Positions 11,980 to 21,250 of a stretch of DNA of 64,000 bases are shown piece after piece. A model generated the notes under the pieces. The model did no database searches, was not told the origin of the DNA, and worked only from the letters and a program-made list of their open reading frames with translations. How positions within the stretch are numbered: the stretch's first letter is position 1; every line of letters begins with the position of its first letter. Source of the stretch: Gigaspora rosea. Taxonomy: Eukaryota; Glomeromycota; Glomeromycetes; Diversisporales; Gigasporaceae. The DNA is taken from positions 213,402 through 277,401 of the forward strand of contig QKWP01000363.1 in NCBI GenBank assembly GCA_003550325.1. Reading direction: 5' to 3'. Position numbers and translations under genes: made by a program.

Positions 11980-12200
11980 AACACTTAAATTATTTTGTTA
12001 AAATATCTCTATTTCTTCGTTTCCACGCATAATCTCTTTATAAACGTTTACTTTATTTCCCCTCTCTCATATACTGTTGGAGTTATATTTTGCTCAAATT
12101 CTCTTGCTTTTGTAATCCGCTCTCCATCAGTTACTCTAGAAATTATTATTTTACCTTTAAACTTATCACTACACTAAATTATCTATTCATTCCGTGTTAC
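11980..12200 (-). pseudogene. Unidentified coding remnant, conserved in both locus copies
   Basis: On the minus strand a stretch reads KIIISRVTDGERITKAREF and continues with a charged, gene-like composition for about 40 codons before stops. The counterpart in copy B (about 32690-32870) is recognisably similar but more broken. I do not recognise the family. It may be an eroded neighbour gene of the WSC locus. Confidence 0.3.
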
Positions 12201-12659
12201 AATGAAATTAAACTACATAATTGCATCATCGTCTTAGTTTTTATTACTCTATTAATAGAAAGGTGAATCACTTGTTTATTCTTAAATGGTATAAACTTTT
12301 TATTGTATTGTTTTTAAAATTAAAATTAATAAATAAGTAAATAATGTGCTTAAATATTTATCATTATATGCGTAACTAAAAATTTCTTATTTCCTTTTTT
12401 TAATATTTCATTGAGCACAAAACTTTCTACAAACGAAATTTCGATGTACAGTCAAAAATAATCATTCTAAAGGCTTACTATAATGAACGTCGGTTTTATG
12501 CAAAAGGTGACCGTATTATGACTTTGCCCTGTTCTAACTGAAATATAAAATATGAATGGTCTAAAAATAAACTGTTTATTTAATTAATACCTTTACACAG
12601 TATAATAGAGACTTAAATATTCGACAAACAAATTATTTAATATGATATGATTGTTATCG

Positions 12660-13230
12660 TGCAATATTTATTATGTATTTTATTTAGAATTCGAAGAGTT
12701 GTAAAAAGAGCTCTCAAAATGTTTTAACTGATCGAAAAGTGTTGTTAAATTCAAGTAAATTGCCAAATGTTAGCATCAAAAAGTGAAAAAAAAATATTTA
12801 AAAACAAATTCAATAAAAGTAAATATTACAAAAATTACATTTGCGAAGCAATTATTCGATGACTACTTACCGATCAGTGAATTACCAATAAAAATGAGAT
12901 TTCATTCGACCAATGGTAATCGGGGAGAAATTAGTAAATCCCCATGCTATGGCACTAGAGCTGTTGGTGAAACTAATTAGTTTCACTGTGGAATATAAAG
13001 CCATTCCATTTCTAACTTTATTGGCTAGCGCTATTGGTTTATTGAACGTTATTATATTAAAATAATTTAAATTTTTTGGTATCCAGAATGAATCAGGTAA
13101 CGAAGACAAACATTTGCATGAAAATTATACTGATCGTAATATCCCATTAGAAAATGGCGAAAATGACAAAGAACATAATTACAGAGAAAGTTCTACTTTT
13201 ATTCCTAGTGAACGAGATCAGATTAATTAA
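12660..13230 (+). pseudogene. Decayed gene for a membrane protein, unrecognised
   Basis: Several gene-like segments lie in order. From about 12690 (after an acceptor-like TTTATTTAG) a frame reads NSKSCKKSSQNVLTDRK to a stop. From about 12830 another reads FAKQLFDDYLPISELPIK. From about 12930 a third reads NPHAMALELLVKLISF and runs into a hydrophobic helix, IPFLTLLASAIGLLNVIIL. A single in-frame TAA then separates this from an acidic, polar C-terminal tail (QNESGNEDKHLHENYTD and on) ending at 13230. Frames change between segments, so either several introns or decay must be involved; I favour decay. The membrane helix and polar tail are seen; function is unknown. Confidence 0.4.
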
Positions 13231-13265
13231 AAAATTTATGCCATAGTTATAAACTATTTTTAACT

Positions 13266-13316
13266 ATATATATATATATGCTGTACCCCGGGTACAACAT
13301 ATATATATATATATAC
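13266..13316. repeat. Near-perfect palindrome with GC core
   Basis: An (AT)n arm, then GCTGTACCCCGGGTACAAC, then an (AT)n arm. The 51-bp dyad has one mismatched pair around a CCCGGG centre. It lies 36 bp past the stop of the decayed membrane-protein gene. It could extrude as a cruciform or form an RNA hairpin. Confidence 0.8.
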
Positions 13317-14440
13317 TGAATTAAAATTTTATTTATAAATTATTATTTTTAGTAAATGTTTGCGGCGAACTTGTCTCTTTTTTGATTCACTTTTACGGTG
13401 CTATCCTTCAATCATTAAGTAATTTTATTTTCTTTAGCTTCATTTCTTGCAGCTATTTGTTCGGATATATAAAATTTTTTCTGTTTTTACGTTTTAATTA
13501 AGCTCAAAAAGAACATAACAATGCTTTATTTTTATTGATTGAAAACAAAAAGCTTACATACGATACTATATTGACATATTTATGATGATATTTTTGATAA
13601 CATATCGAAAATGTGTAAAAGGTTTACTGTTGAACCACTTGCGAATTCACTTTTCTAGTTATGATTTTCGTATTTTGCGTGCACTCGAACAATTAGCATA
13701 TTTTTTTTAGACATCTTATATTTTGATAGTACTATGTATTAATGTTTTGCATTTGATTAACATGTTTTTTTAGATACTCTATACTTTATTTATTTCGTAT
13801 CAATATGGCTTGTATCATAGAATTTTACTAAGAAGCAACTGTATTGAATAAAATAACTTGTTTAATCGGATAATTTATGTGTTCAGTATAGTAACTTATG
13901 ATATTTCTAAACATTGATTGTAATTTAAAACTTCCTTGGCGCTAATATCCACATGTAAAAATTTATGCTTATTGTGCAATTACATGGCAAAGTTGATACA
14001 ATTTTTGTTTCTTTACATTTGTAGAAGAATTTGTACGGTAAATTAGTAAAATAAATTTTAATTTATTAACATCTTTTTCATTAAAATGATATAAAATGAA
14101 TGTAAATAAAAGTACAACATCGACTTTATAATATAAATCATTGATATTACTATTAATAATATCGTTATTTATAATTTGAAAACGCAACATCTTGGCTACG
14201 TAATTGTATTACCACATGATCATTCAGAGCACTCGTCTGCAATTCTTATTTTCCAACTGATTAATTATTCCTTTATTAAGCAAATTAATATTTTCTATTA
14301 AAAGACAACAATATATTTAATCCAAGAATCAGGTACTCAGACATTGATCCTAATTTAGGCTCAATTCGGCTATTTAACTAAAATTTGGGTCAGGGAGCCG
14401 GACATTTTCGAAATTCAATAGAGTAGGACTTGAAAACAAA
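13317..14440. other. Non-coding spacer
   Basis: No gene, repeat or inverted-repeat element recognised. Short ORFs (for example minus strand near 13969-14190) are low-complexity. Confidence 0.5.
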
Positions 14441-14449
14441 TCTCTTGAA

Positions 14450-15010
14450 CTTTGGTTACATCTTTGGAAGTTCCTATTCTGTATTTATAGCATCTAGCAA
14501 GATTCTATTTTCCAACCTTATACACTCCTGTAGCAGATTCCGAATACTACTCAAAAGCTTTTTGCTTGTCAATGAAGTACCTATACCATATTCGTAAAAT
14601 GCTCAAAATGACTTTGACCAAACTACTTCCTTTTTAGCAGATTTCATATACCATTTAAAGGATTAATTTTTATCTATGGCAGTGCCTATATCAATATCAT
14701 AGCATCTACCAAGATAGTATTGACCTAAATTATTATCACCTTTTGTTGTTTTAATTCATTCAAAGACCTTTTTGTGATAAACAATAGTGCCTTCGCATAT
14801 TGATAGCAACAACCAAGATTAAACTGATCTATAGTAAATCACCTTCTGCAGATATTATTTAGTATGCGAATGCTTTATTTTTATTTGCGGAAATATTGCC
14901 GAAATTATTATACGCTAAATAATTTCCATCATTGGCAGATTTTGTGTGCCATTCTAGAGACTTGTTATAATTCTTAGAAGTACCCTTACCAATATTATCA
15001 TTGGTAGGTT
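14450..15010 (-). pseudogene. Sel1-repeat protein remnant
   Basis: Read on the minus strand, Sel1 signatures recur. They are NKSLEWHTKSANDGNYLAYNN near 14900-14990, then further down a NKNKAFAY segment, a glycine-tyrosine box (QYGEGT), NNLGQYYLGRCYD, and KWYMKSAKK near 14640. These match the A-x-x-x-x-K-A-A/S-x-x-G-x-x-x-A helix-turn-helix pattern of about 36 residues. Stops and frame changes separate them. About four repeats can be made out. No kinase domain was seen next to it. Confidence 0.65.
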
Positions 15011-16466
15011 CTACGTCAACTATGTAAATCAGTAATTTTCATAATAAATTTTATTATTGTGGATTTTTTTACTAATCAAGTTTTAAATATATAGCGATAA
15101 ACTAATTTTATTACAGCAATATTTATTGTATCAATATTTATTGTGTCGTTTGTATAAAACTGTATAATCAAGCTAGTTTATTAACAAAGTATTTGTTTAA
15201 AAATAGTTGACGCAATATTTGGCCAAATAATTGCAGTTGAGCTTGAATTATTTTATTAATCATCTTGTCGTGCAGCTTTTCTTTTTGCTTTTCTAATCAA
15301 ATTTTTTTACAGTTCTTCAGTTGAAATCGACGATTATATGATATACCCATTGCTATGTATATATGCCCGCTCTAACTTTACCATAATTCGAAGTAATATT
15401 TTGTAAAAAATTAAGATTAAACCTCTATAAAAAAAGTTACGATGCAATTTTTTAAAATAAAAAAAAAAAAAAAACTTACAATTAAGTTTAAATTTAAATT
15501 TTAACGTTATTTAAAGTCGTTTAACGCTAAAAAAAATAGAAATAATGGATTTGAAACCAATGTTTTATAGCCTTATATAAAAAAACGCTTCGTAACTTTG
15601 TAAATATATTGTGTGAGAAACAGTTGGTTTTAAAAAACTAGAAGGAGAAAGAAATTCGATCAGCGTTTTTTGGGCAATTTTTATATTAATTTATATGATA
15701 TACTTTTGAATCGATGAGATTATCAAATTTTAATTTAAATCTTTTAATAATAAAATGTTAAGGGGACTTAATATAGATTTGATTTATGTTATTAGTTACA
15801 TGGACTAATAATAAATAAGTCAGTTAACTATGTCGATATGATTCCCTGTTTACCTTACCCGTTCTACATATGAAGCCAATCATGAGAAATTAAATGTCAG
15901 AATTATCGAAATCGATATTTTAGGTATTTTAAAATGTATCACTTATTATCTAGGTGGTAAATTATCTCAAGTTATTTATATAAAGCCAGAGAATAAAGCA
16001 ATATTTTTGTTTTTTCTATTAATATGTTGGCTTTGAGCACTCATAAAACACTTGATAATTCATTAATATGGACGAAAAGAATTATTTAAACATATAAATC
16101 TGAACTTAGAGCAGTTCTGGCAACCAATTTTCAATTAAAAAAAAAATGGAAAAATAAGTGCATTACTTATGTGACAAATTTAAATTTTGCACATTCCTTT
16201 TATAATTAAGTAAAGCCAAAATTATACCGATTAATTATTTTAAATTCATTAATAATAAAAATTTGATCATAATAAATCGAAACTCCATTGTGACACCCTA
16301 ATTTACGGTGTGATCTGCATGATCATATGATTTTATGTATCCGTATCGGTATGATAGATTGTATTACTCTATTACTAAAAAAAAATTATAGTTGAACTTT
16401 AAATTCTTTATAAAAGAAAAATGACAAATTTGAAAACGGATAATTTTTCATATTTAAACCTTCAAC
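15011..16466. other. Upstream non-coding region of the Sel1-kinase gene
   Basis: AT-rich, no coding signal. The last ~70 bases before the ATG at 16467 (with TTTAAATTCTTT, GGATAATTTTTCAT and TTTAAACCTTCAAC) are recognisably similar to the bases upstream of the paralogous pseudogene on the other strand near 42370-42450. The duplication therefore included the proximal promoter or 5' UTR. Confidence 0.5.
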
Positions 16467-18431
16467 ATGGACCAATTGACATCGTCAGAAATTAATAAGC
16501 TTGCTGATAATTATCAAAAAAGTATTGGCATAGAAATGGATGAACGTAAAACGTTTGAATTATATCTTAAAGATGACGAGATAGGAAACGCTACTGGAAC
16601 GTGTAATGTTGGAAATTGTTATTATTATGGAATCGGAGTTAAAAGGGATTTATGTAAAGCATTTGATTATTACCAAAAATCCGCAGAGATGGGAGACGCT
16701 GCTGGAACGTGTAATGTTGGGTACTGTTATCGTTTTGGATTTGGAATTGAAACGAATATACGTAAATCAGATATGTATTATCAAAAAGCAGCAAAAATGG
16801 GATATATATATGCGCTCTGTATATGTTATCTTAATGGAATTGGAATTGAAAACGATAAGAAGAAAGCTTTTGAATATTTTCTAAAATCTGCAGAGATGGG
16901 AGATGTTAAAGGAATAAGAGAAACTGGATATTGCTATCAATTTGGTATCGGTGTCGAAAAGAATGAACATAAGGCGTTAGAATATTATCAAAAATCTGCT
17001 GATATGGGTGATGCTTTTGGAACAAATGATGTCGGTTATTGCTATGAAAATGGAATTGGAGTTAAAGATGATATATATAAAGCATTCAAATATTATAAAA
17101 AATCTGCTGATATTGGGTATGCTATGGCGGCGTATAATGTAGGATTTTATTATCATTATGGATGGGGAGTCATAAAGGATGAATGTAAAGCGTTCGAATA
17201 TTATAAAAAATCAGCAGAGATGGGATACGCTGATGGAATGCATAAAGTTGGCGAATTTTATCAAAATGGAATTGTTGTTGAAAAGAATATAGATATTGCT
17301 TTTGAATGGTATTTGAAATCAGCTATTACTGAACAATCTGCCACTAGCAAAAAACTTGAATATTTTCATTGGATACCATTTGAAAAATTTGAAAATGTTG
17401 AAGAAATAGGTAAAGGAGGCTTTTCTACAGTCTTCAAAACAAAATATTTAAATAACTCTGGATCATATGAAGAAGTTGCAATTAAGCTTGTAAAAGATTC
17501 CAATAATAATAGAGAACCGTTTATAAAAGAGGTATTATATTAATATTTTTGAACATTATTTTTATTTTTATAAATTATATTTGGTTACATATATTATCTT
17601 ATTTGTTTTTTAGTTGAAAGCTTGCCATAGTCTAAATCAATATTTAGGATTATCAAGAGATGAAAAACAAATGATTACATTTTAGTGCTTAGTTATGCAA
17701 AATACGGATCATTGAGCAAAAACCTTACTGATATCATTAAATTTGAATGGAAACTCAAATTAAAGATACTCTGTGATATCATATACAATCTTGATCATAT
17801 TCATTCTAAAGAGTATTTACATCGAGATATTCATCCTGGAAATATTCTGCTGAAAGAAGATTATGAAGCATATATTACCGATCTAGGTTTATCAAAACCG
17901 TTTGATGAAAAGGAACAAGAAGAACATATTCATGGAGTTTTACCTTATATTGCACCGGAGCTATTTCAAAAACAACCATATACTCAAGCTTCAGATATTT
18001 ATTCATTCGGAATAATCATGGTAGAAATAACAACTGGTCAAAGACCTTTTAATGATTATAAATTTGATATTGACCTCGTAATAAAAATTTGTAAAGGATT
18101 GCGGCCAAAGTTTGGACCAGGAACTCCTGATTGTTATATTAAATTTGCAAACCAATGCATGGATTCGAATCCAGAAAAACGTCCAACATCTAGAGAAATT
18201 ATTATTAAACTGGATGTATGGCTAAATATAATTGGAAGTAAAATCAAAAATAAAATCAAAAGTCAATTTTTAGAAAGTGATGAGATTAATAAAAAATTGT
18301 CAACGATTAAAGAAAATTTAAAAAACCTATATACAAGTAAACCTTATAATATAACTGAAATTAGTAAGAGTTTATCAAAACTGAAAATTAGTAAAACTGC
18401 AGATATTATAGAAGTTCCAGATGATATTTAA
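16467..18431 (+). CDS. Sel1-repeat / protein kinase fusion, one frameshift
   Basis: Residues about 30-300 form seven Sel1 repeats of about 36 residues (for example GYCYQFGIGVEKNEHKALEY), a TPR-like scaffold for protein partners. A kinase domain follows: glycine loop GKGGFSTV at 315-322 and the ATP lysine in VAIKLV (Lys340). An intron (GT at 17532, AG at 17612-17613) follows Glu355. Exon 2 carries LHRDIHPGN, TDLGLSKP (DLG in place of DFG), IAPEL and DIYSFGIIMVEITTG, ending in a charged tail. The domain mix resembles the large TKL-type kinase families of Glomeromycotina. Exon 2 has one base too few in the A-run at 17663-17667, which breaks the frame; the paralogous pseudogene (near 41210) is one base longer there. 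It is either a recent null allele or a homopolymer sequencing error. The start is supported by the paralogue, which also begins ATGGA at the matching place. Confidence 0.88.
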
Positions 18432-18465
18432 TAAATCAATAATATTATGTATTTACTTTTATAAC

Positions 18466-18512
18466 GGCACGGCATTTAATAAGGGTGGAGCCTTATTATT
18501 AAATGCTTAAAT
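18466..18512. other. Inverted repeat in the 3' flank of the Sel1-kinase gene
   Basis: ATTTAATAAGG pairs with CCTTATTATTAAAT across a GTGGAG loop with a 3-nt bulge, about 40 bases past the stop. It could be a 3' UTR hairpin; no function is shown. Confidence 0.45.
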
Positions 18513-19045
18513 TTTGAAATAAATTTATAACAATACGTATATATAAATAATAAGAATGTGTTAATTTTAGACTGTATATTATTATATAAGTTTCCATATA
18601 AAAAAATCTCTTGGAATTGTTTAGAAAATTCGGAAATAATCTGATTTTTGCTCGAAAAAATGACACCATTCCAAACATTTAAATGATTTTTATTGGATGT
18701 ATATGCTTTTATACGTTTTTTAAACGTTTTTTATACGATAATTTTTAATTTCCTTTACAAACTTCGTAATCAAAATTGTACAAAAATAAATCCTGTTCGA
18801 AAAATCGATTCCATTCTGGAAAATTCTTGACAATTTTAGAACTAACATTTTCTATAGGTTTATTTTATCATAAAACGTATGTGAGCAAACATTAATATAT
18901 AATTCTAAATTATAAAGTAAGCAATCTTTGATCTTTGGCTAATCTCTGTTGTAGTAGTGCATAATTGTCAAATATAGGGCTATTCTCTGGAAAATTTTGC
19001 AATACATTCTGGTCGATTTTAGTATTGGAATAAAAGGTATTTATT
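18513..19045. other. Non-coding
   Basis: AT-rich. Weak internal similarity (GAAAATTCnnGAAA-type words), but nothing that supports a gene or a defined element. Confidence 0.45.
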
Positions 19046-19272
19046 GTCGTGGCTGAAGCTGGATATGGCTGAAGCTGGAAATTTTAAATATTTTAATATG
19101 AAATTTACAAAAAATTTTGGAATACATTTTGTACGATTTTTTTTTATAGTTAGATTAGAATTTAAGGTTAGGGTTTATAATAAAAGTGTATAGTTGGATT
19201 TTAGTAGGGTTTATAGTTTTAAATCGAGACCTCTAATTTCCAGCTTCAGCCATTTCCAGCTTCAGCTGCGAC
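19046..19272. mobile_element. MITE with 38-bp TIRs built of GGCTGAAGCTGGA repeats
   Basis: The left end GTCGTGGCTGAAGCTGGATA and the reverse complement of the right end GTCGCAGCTGAAGCTGGAAA align over about 38 bp, and each contains the word GGCTGAAGCTGGA twice. The flanks carry ATTTATT on both sides (7 bp). 227 bp, non-coding. Superfamily not assigned. Confidence 0.85.
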
Positions 19273-20640
19273 ATTTATTTTTAAGATATCTTAACCAGAT
19301 TATAATATTTGACTATTTAGCTTTAAAATCTTAAAATGAAGTAATGTCTTTCCAAGCTTTCGAATAACTAAAGTATCTATCGTTAAAGGGTTTCTAGGTA
19401 GTTTGTAATAAACTCTTGAATATCCTGTAAAAAGTTAATTGCATTTTCTTGATACCCAAGTTACCTGTCTTGAAGCTAGAAAATAGTAAATATAGGAAGA
19501 ATCTGTGCAATAAGCATTTCTTAACTTAGCTGTGTTGAGGTAGTTCACTGGGAATTTGGGAATTTCTTCTATCATGCACTAGAAATTTTAAAATTTAAAT
19601 TATATAATTTAGGCCACGCAAAGTTGATTTTTCGTTTTGCATTACATGGTTTTCAAAATTCGGGACAGACGGACGTTTTTTTTTTTTTTTTTTTTATTAC
19701 AAATAACAAATATTGTAGAATAATGTTCACTTTTATGATATACAAGGTTAATTTTTCATTTTGTACAATAAGGAATCAAAAAATTGAGCCGGCAGTCATA
19801 TTTTTCCTGTCAGCCCTATCTGACAATTACGGGAAATTAAGGTCTCCATTGGGTGACATCGGATGAAATAGCAGGAAAAAAAGATGTCAAAAATCGAACA
19901 ATTGGTACAATTGGGAATTAAAAAAAAACAAAAATAAAAATTGAAAAAATTGAAAAAATGGGACGGCGGGTAATGCAAACGAAAAATTAACTTTGAATGG
20001 CATTATAGCTAGCATGTTTTGTATTAGAGTTTTAAATTTTTATAATACCAAACTTATAAAACTCTTCAAACTTTTAAATTATATTAGATTCTTTATTTTG
20101 ATTTTACATTATAATTATTATTAAATTACAGCCATTCATATAAAGCATTTTTTACTTTTAATATCAATGCACTATGGCAAAAAAAATCTCTCAGACCTTA
20201 ATTACACATAATCACAAGAAGATCAAAATGTTAAGTCAGTAAAGGTTATTCATTCGACAAATTAACCCCTCAAATCTTTTTTCATCGGCATGCTGAATTA
20301 TGCATAGATCATCTTGTTTATTAGCTGTTTTTTTTTAATCGTGACCCGCTAATACGGATTGACTTTACACATAAATCATATGGATTATACAGATTACACA
20401 AAACTAGAAAATAGTAATATTGGTCATAATTTTTTGATTACTCACATTTTAACAATTAATAAAAAATTAATTTTTTTAATGTTTGGGTTTTTTTTATATG
20501 AACAGTTTTTTGTTTCTTTAAATAATTATTTTATATATAATTTTATGAAATGTTTTTAAAGATTTTTTTTTTAAAAATAAGTAAATTTTTATTAAAAATA
20601 ATTCAAATTCGAAATATTATTCTCGCTCGAATGCTTTATT
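19273..20640. other. Non-coding with homopolymer tracts
   Basis: Contains a T20-class tract at about 19676-19696 and A-rich runs near 19920-19960. No recognisable gene; the ORFs here are low-complexity. Confidence 0.45.
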
Positions 20641-20649
20641 AAACATTAC

Positions 20650-21250
20650 ATTATGAAGATACATATGGAGTAGTGCTCCACTTCACTACTTTTCTCTTCT
20701 ATTTTGACATACTTGTGCTCTTTGTCAATTTTCTATGTTTACATATTACTTATCAGCTTGTCACTGTGTGTTTCAAGTGACGAAGTACAAAATGAGGATA
20801 TGGTGTGGCGCATTCCACTTCAACTTTACTTTTCACTTTTCTCTCTCTTTCTTCTATTTTTTTTTTTTTTTTGCTGACAACGCTGCGGTGTGGCGTACTC
20901 AACTTACAAGCATGAAACCGGCAGGATGCAACGTCTTTCAAAAAGGGAGGGGATGGTAGGCCAGTCACAAAGAATCCAAATCGTAATCGGGCAGCGAAAA
21001 GAACAAGTAGACAAGACAAGCGAAAAGAAAGCACTAATTTTCCAATTACGCCCATATTACTTTGACCTCAATCATATGAATATCCCTTAATTTCAATAAT
21101 TTCAATCACATGCATTTCTATAATGCATACGATCGTATGCATATCCATTGTCTTTCAATACAAGCCTTAATTCATACAAGCCACAAAGGATGATCCTCGG
21201 ATAATAACCCTAGCGTGACTTCGTCAATGCATAGGGTTATTCTAATAAAT
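20650..21250. promoter_or_regulatory. Dyad-rich, GC-richer stretch with polypyrimidine tract
   Basis: A C/T-rich run at about 20828-20873 is followed by a short stretch of much higher GC (20874-21060). Next come a perfect 20-bp palindrome at 21123-21142 (ATGCATACGATCGTATGCAT) and a long hairpin at 21203-21241. Open frames in the GC-richer part encode short basic peptides (for example KNPNRNRAAKRTSRQDKRKE), but no family is recognised. It may be a promoter and 5' exon or a structured RNA region. The assignment is tentative. Confidence 0.3.
21203..21241. other. Long hairpin, about 16 base pairs
   Basis: AATAACCCTA at the left pairs with TAGGGTTATT at the right. The stem continues inside through GC and TGAC to a TTC loop, closing with GTCA and GC, with small bulges. 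In this AT-rich setting so GC-rich a stem is unusual. Confidence 0.6.

Larger units (their letters stand above)
5918..12320 (+). repeat. WSC locus duplication, copy A
   Basis: Same-strand duplicate of about 24140-33030. The matching parts are the WSC gene (5923-6535, 10136-10463), its 3' flank to about 10985, and about 10985-12320, which resumes in copy B after 31434. Diverged by numerous substitutions and indels, so it is not recent. Copy A alone has the insertion 6540-10130. Confidence 0.85.

Noticed and set aside
20753-21055. 100-codon minus-strand ORF in the GC-richer island
   Set aside because: It spans the polypyrimidine tract as KKKKK and overlaps plus-strand frames equally long; no motif supports any of them.
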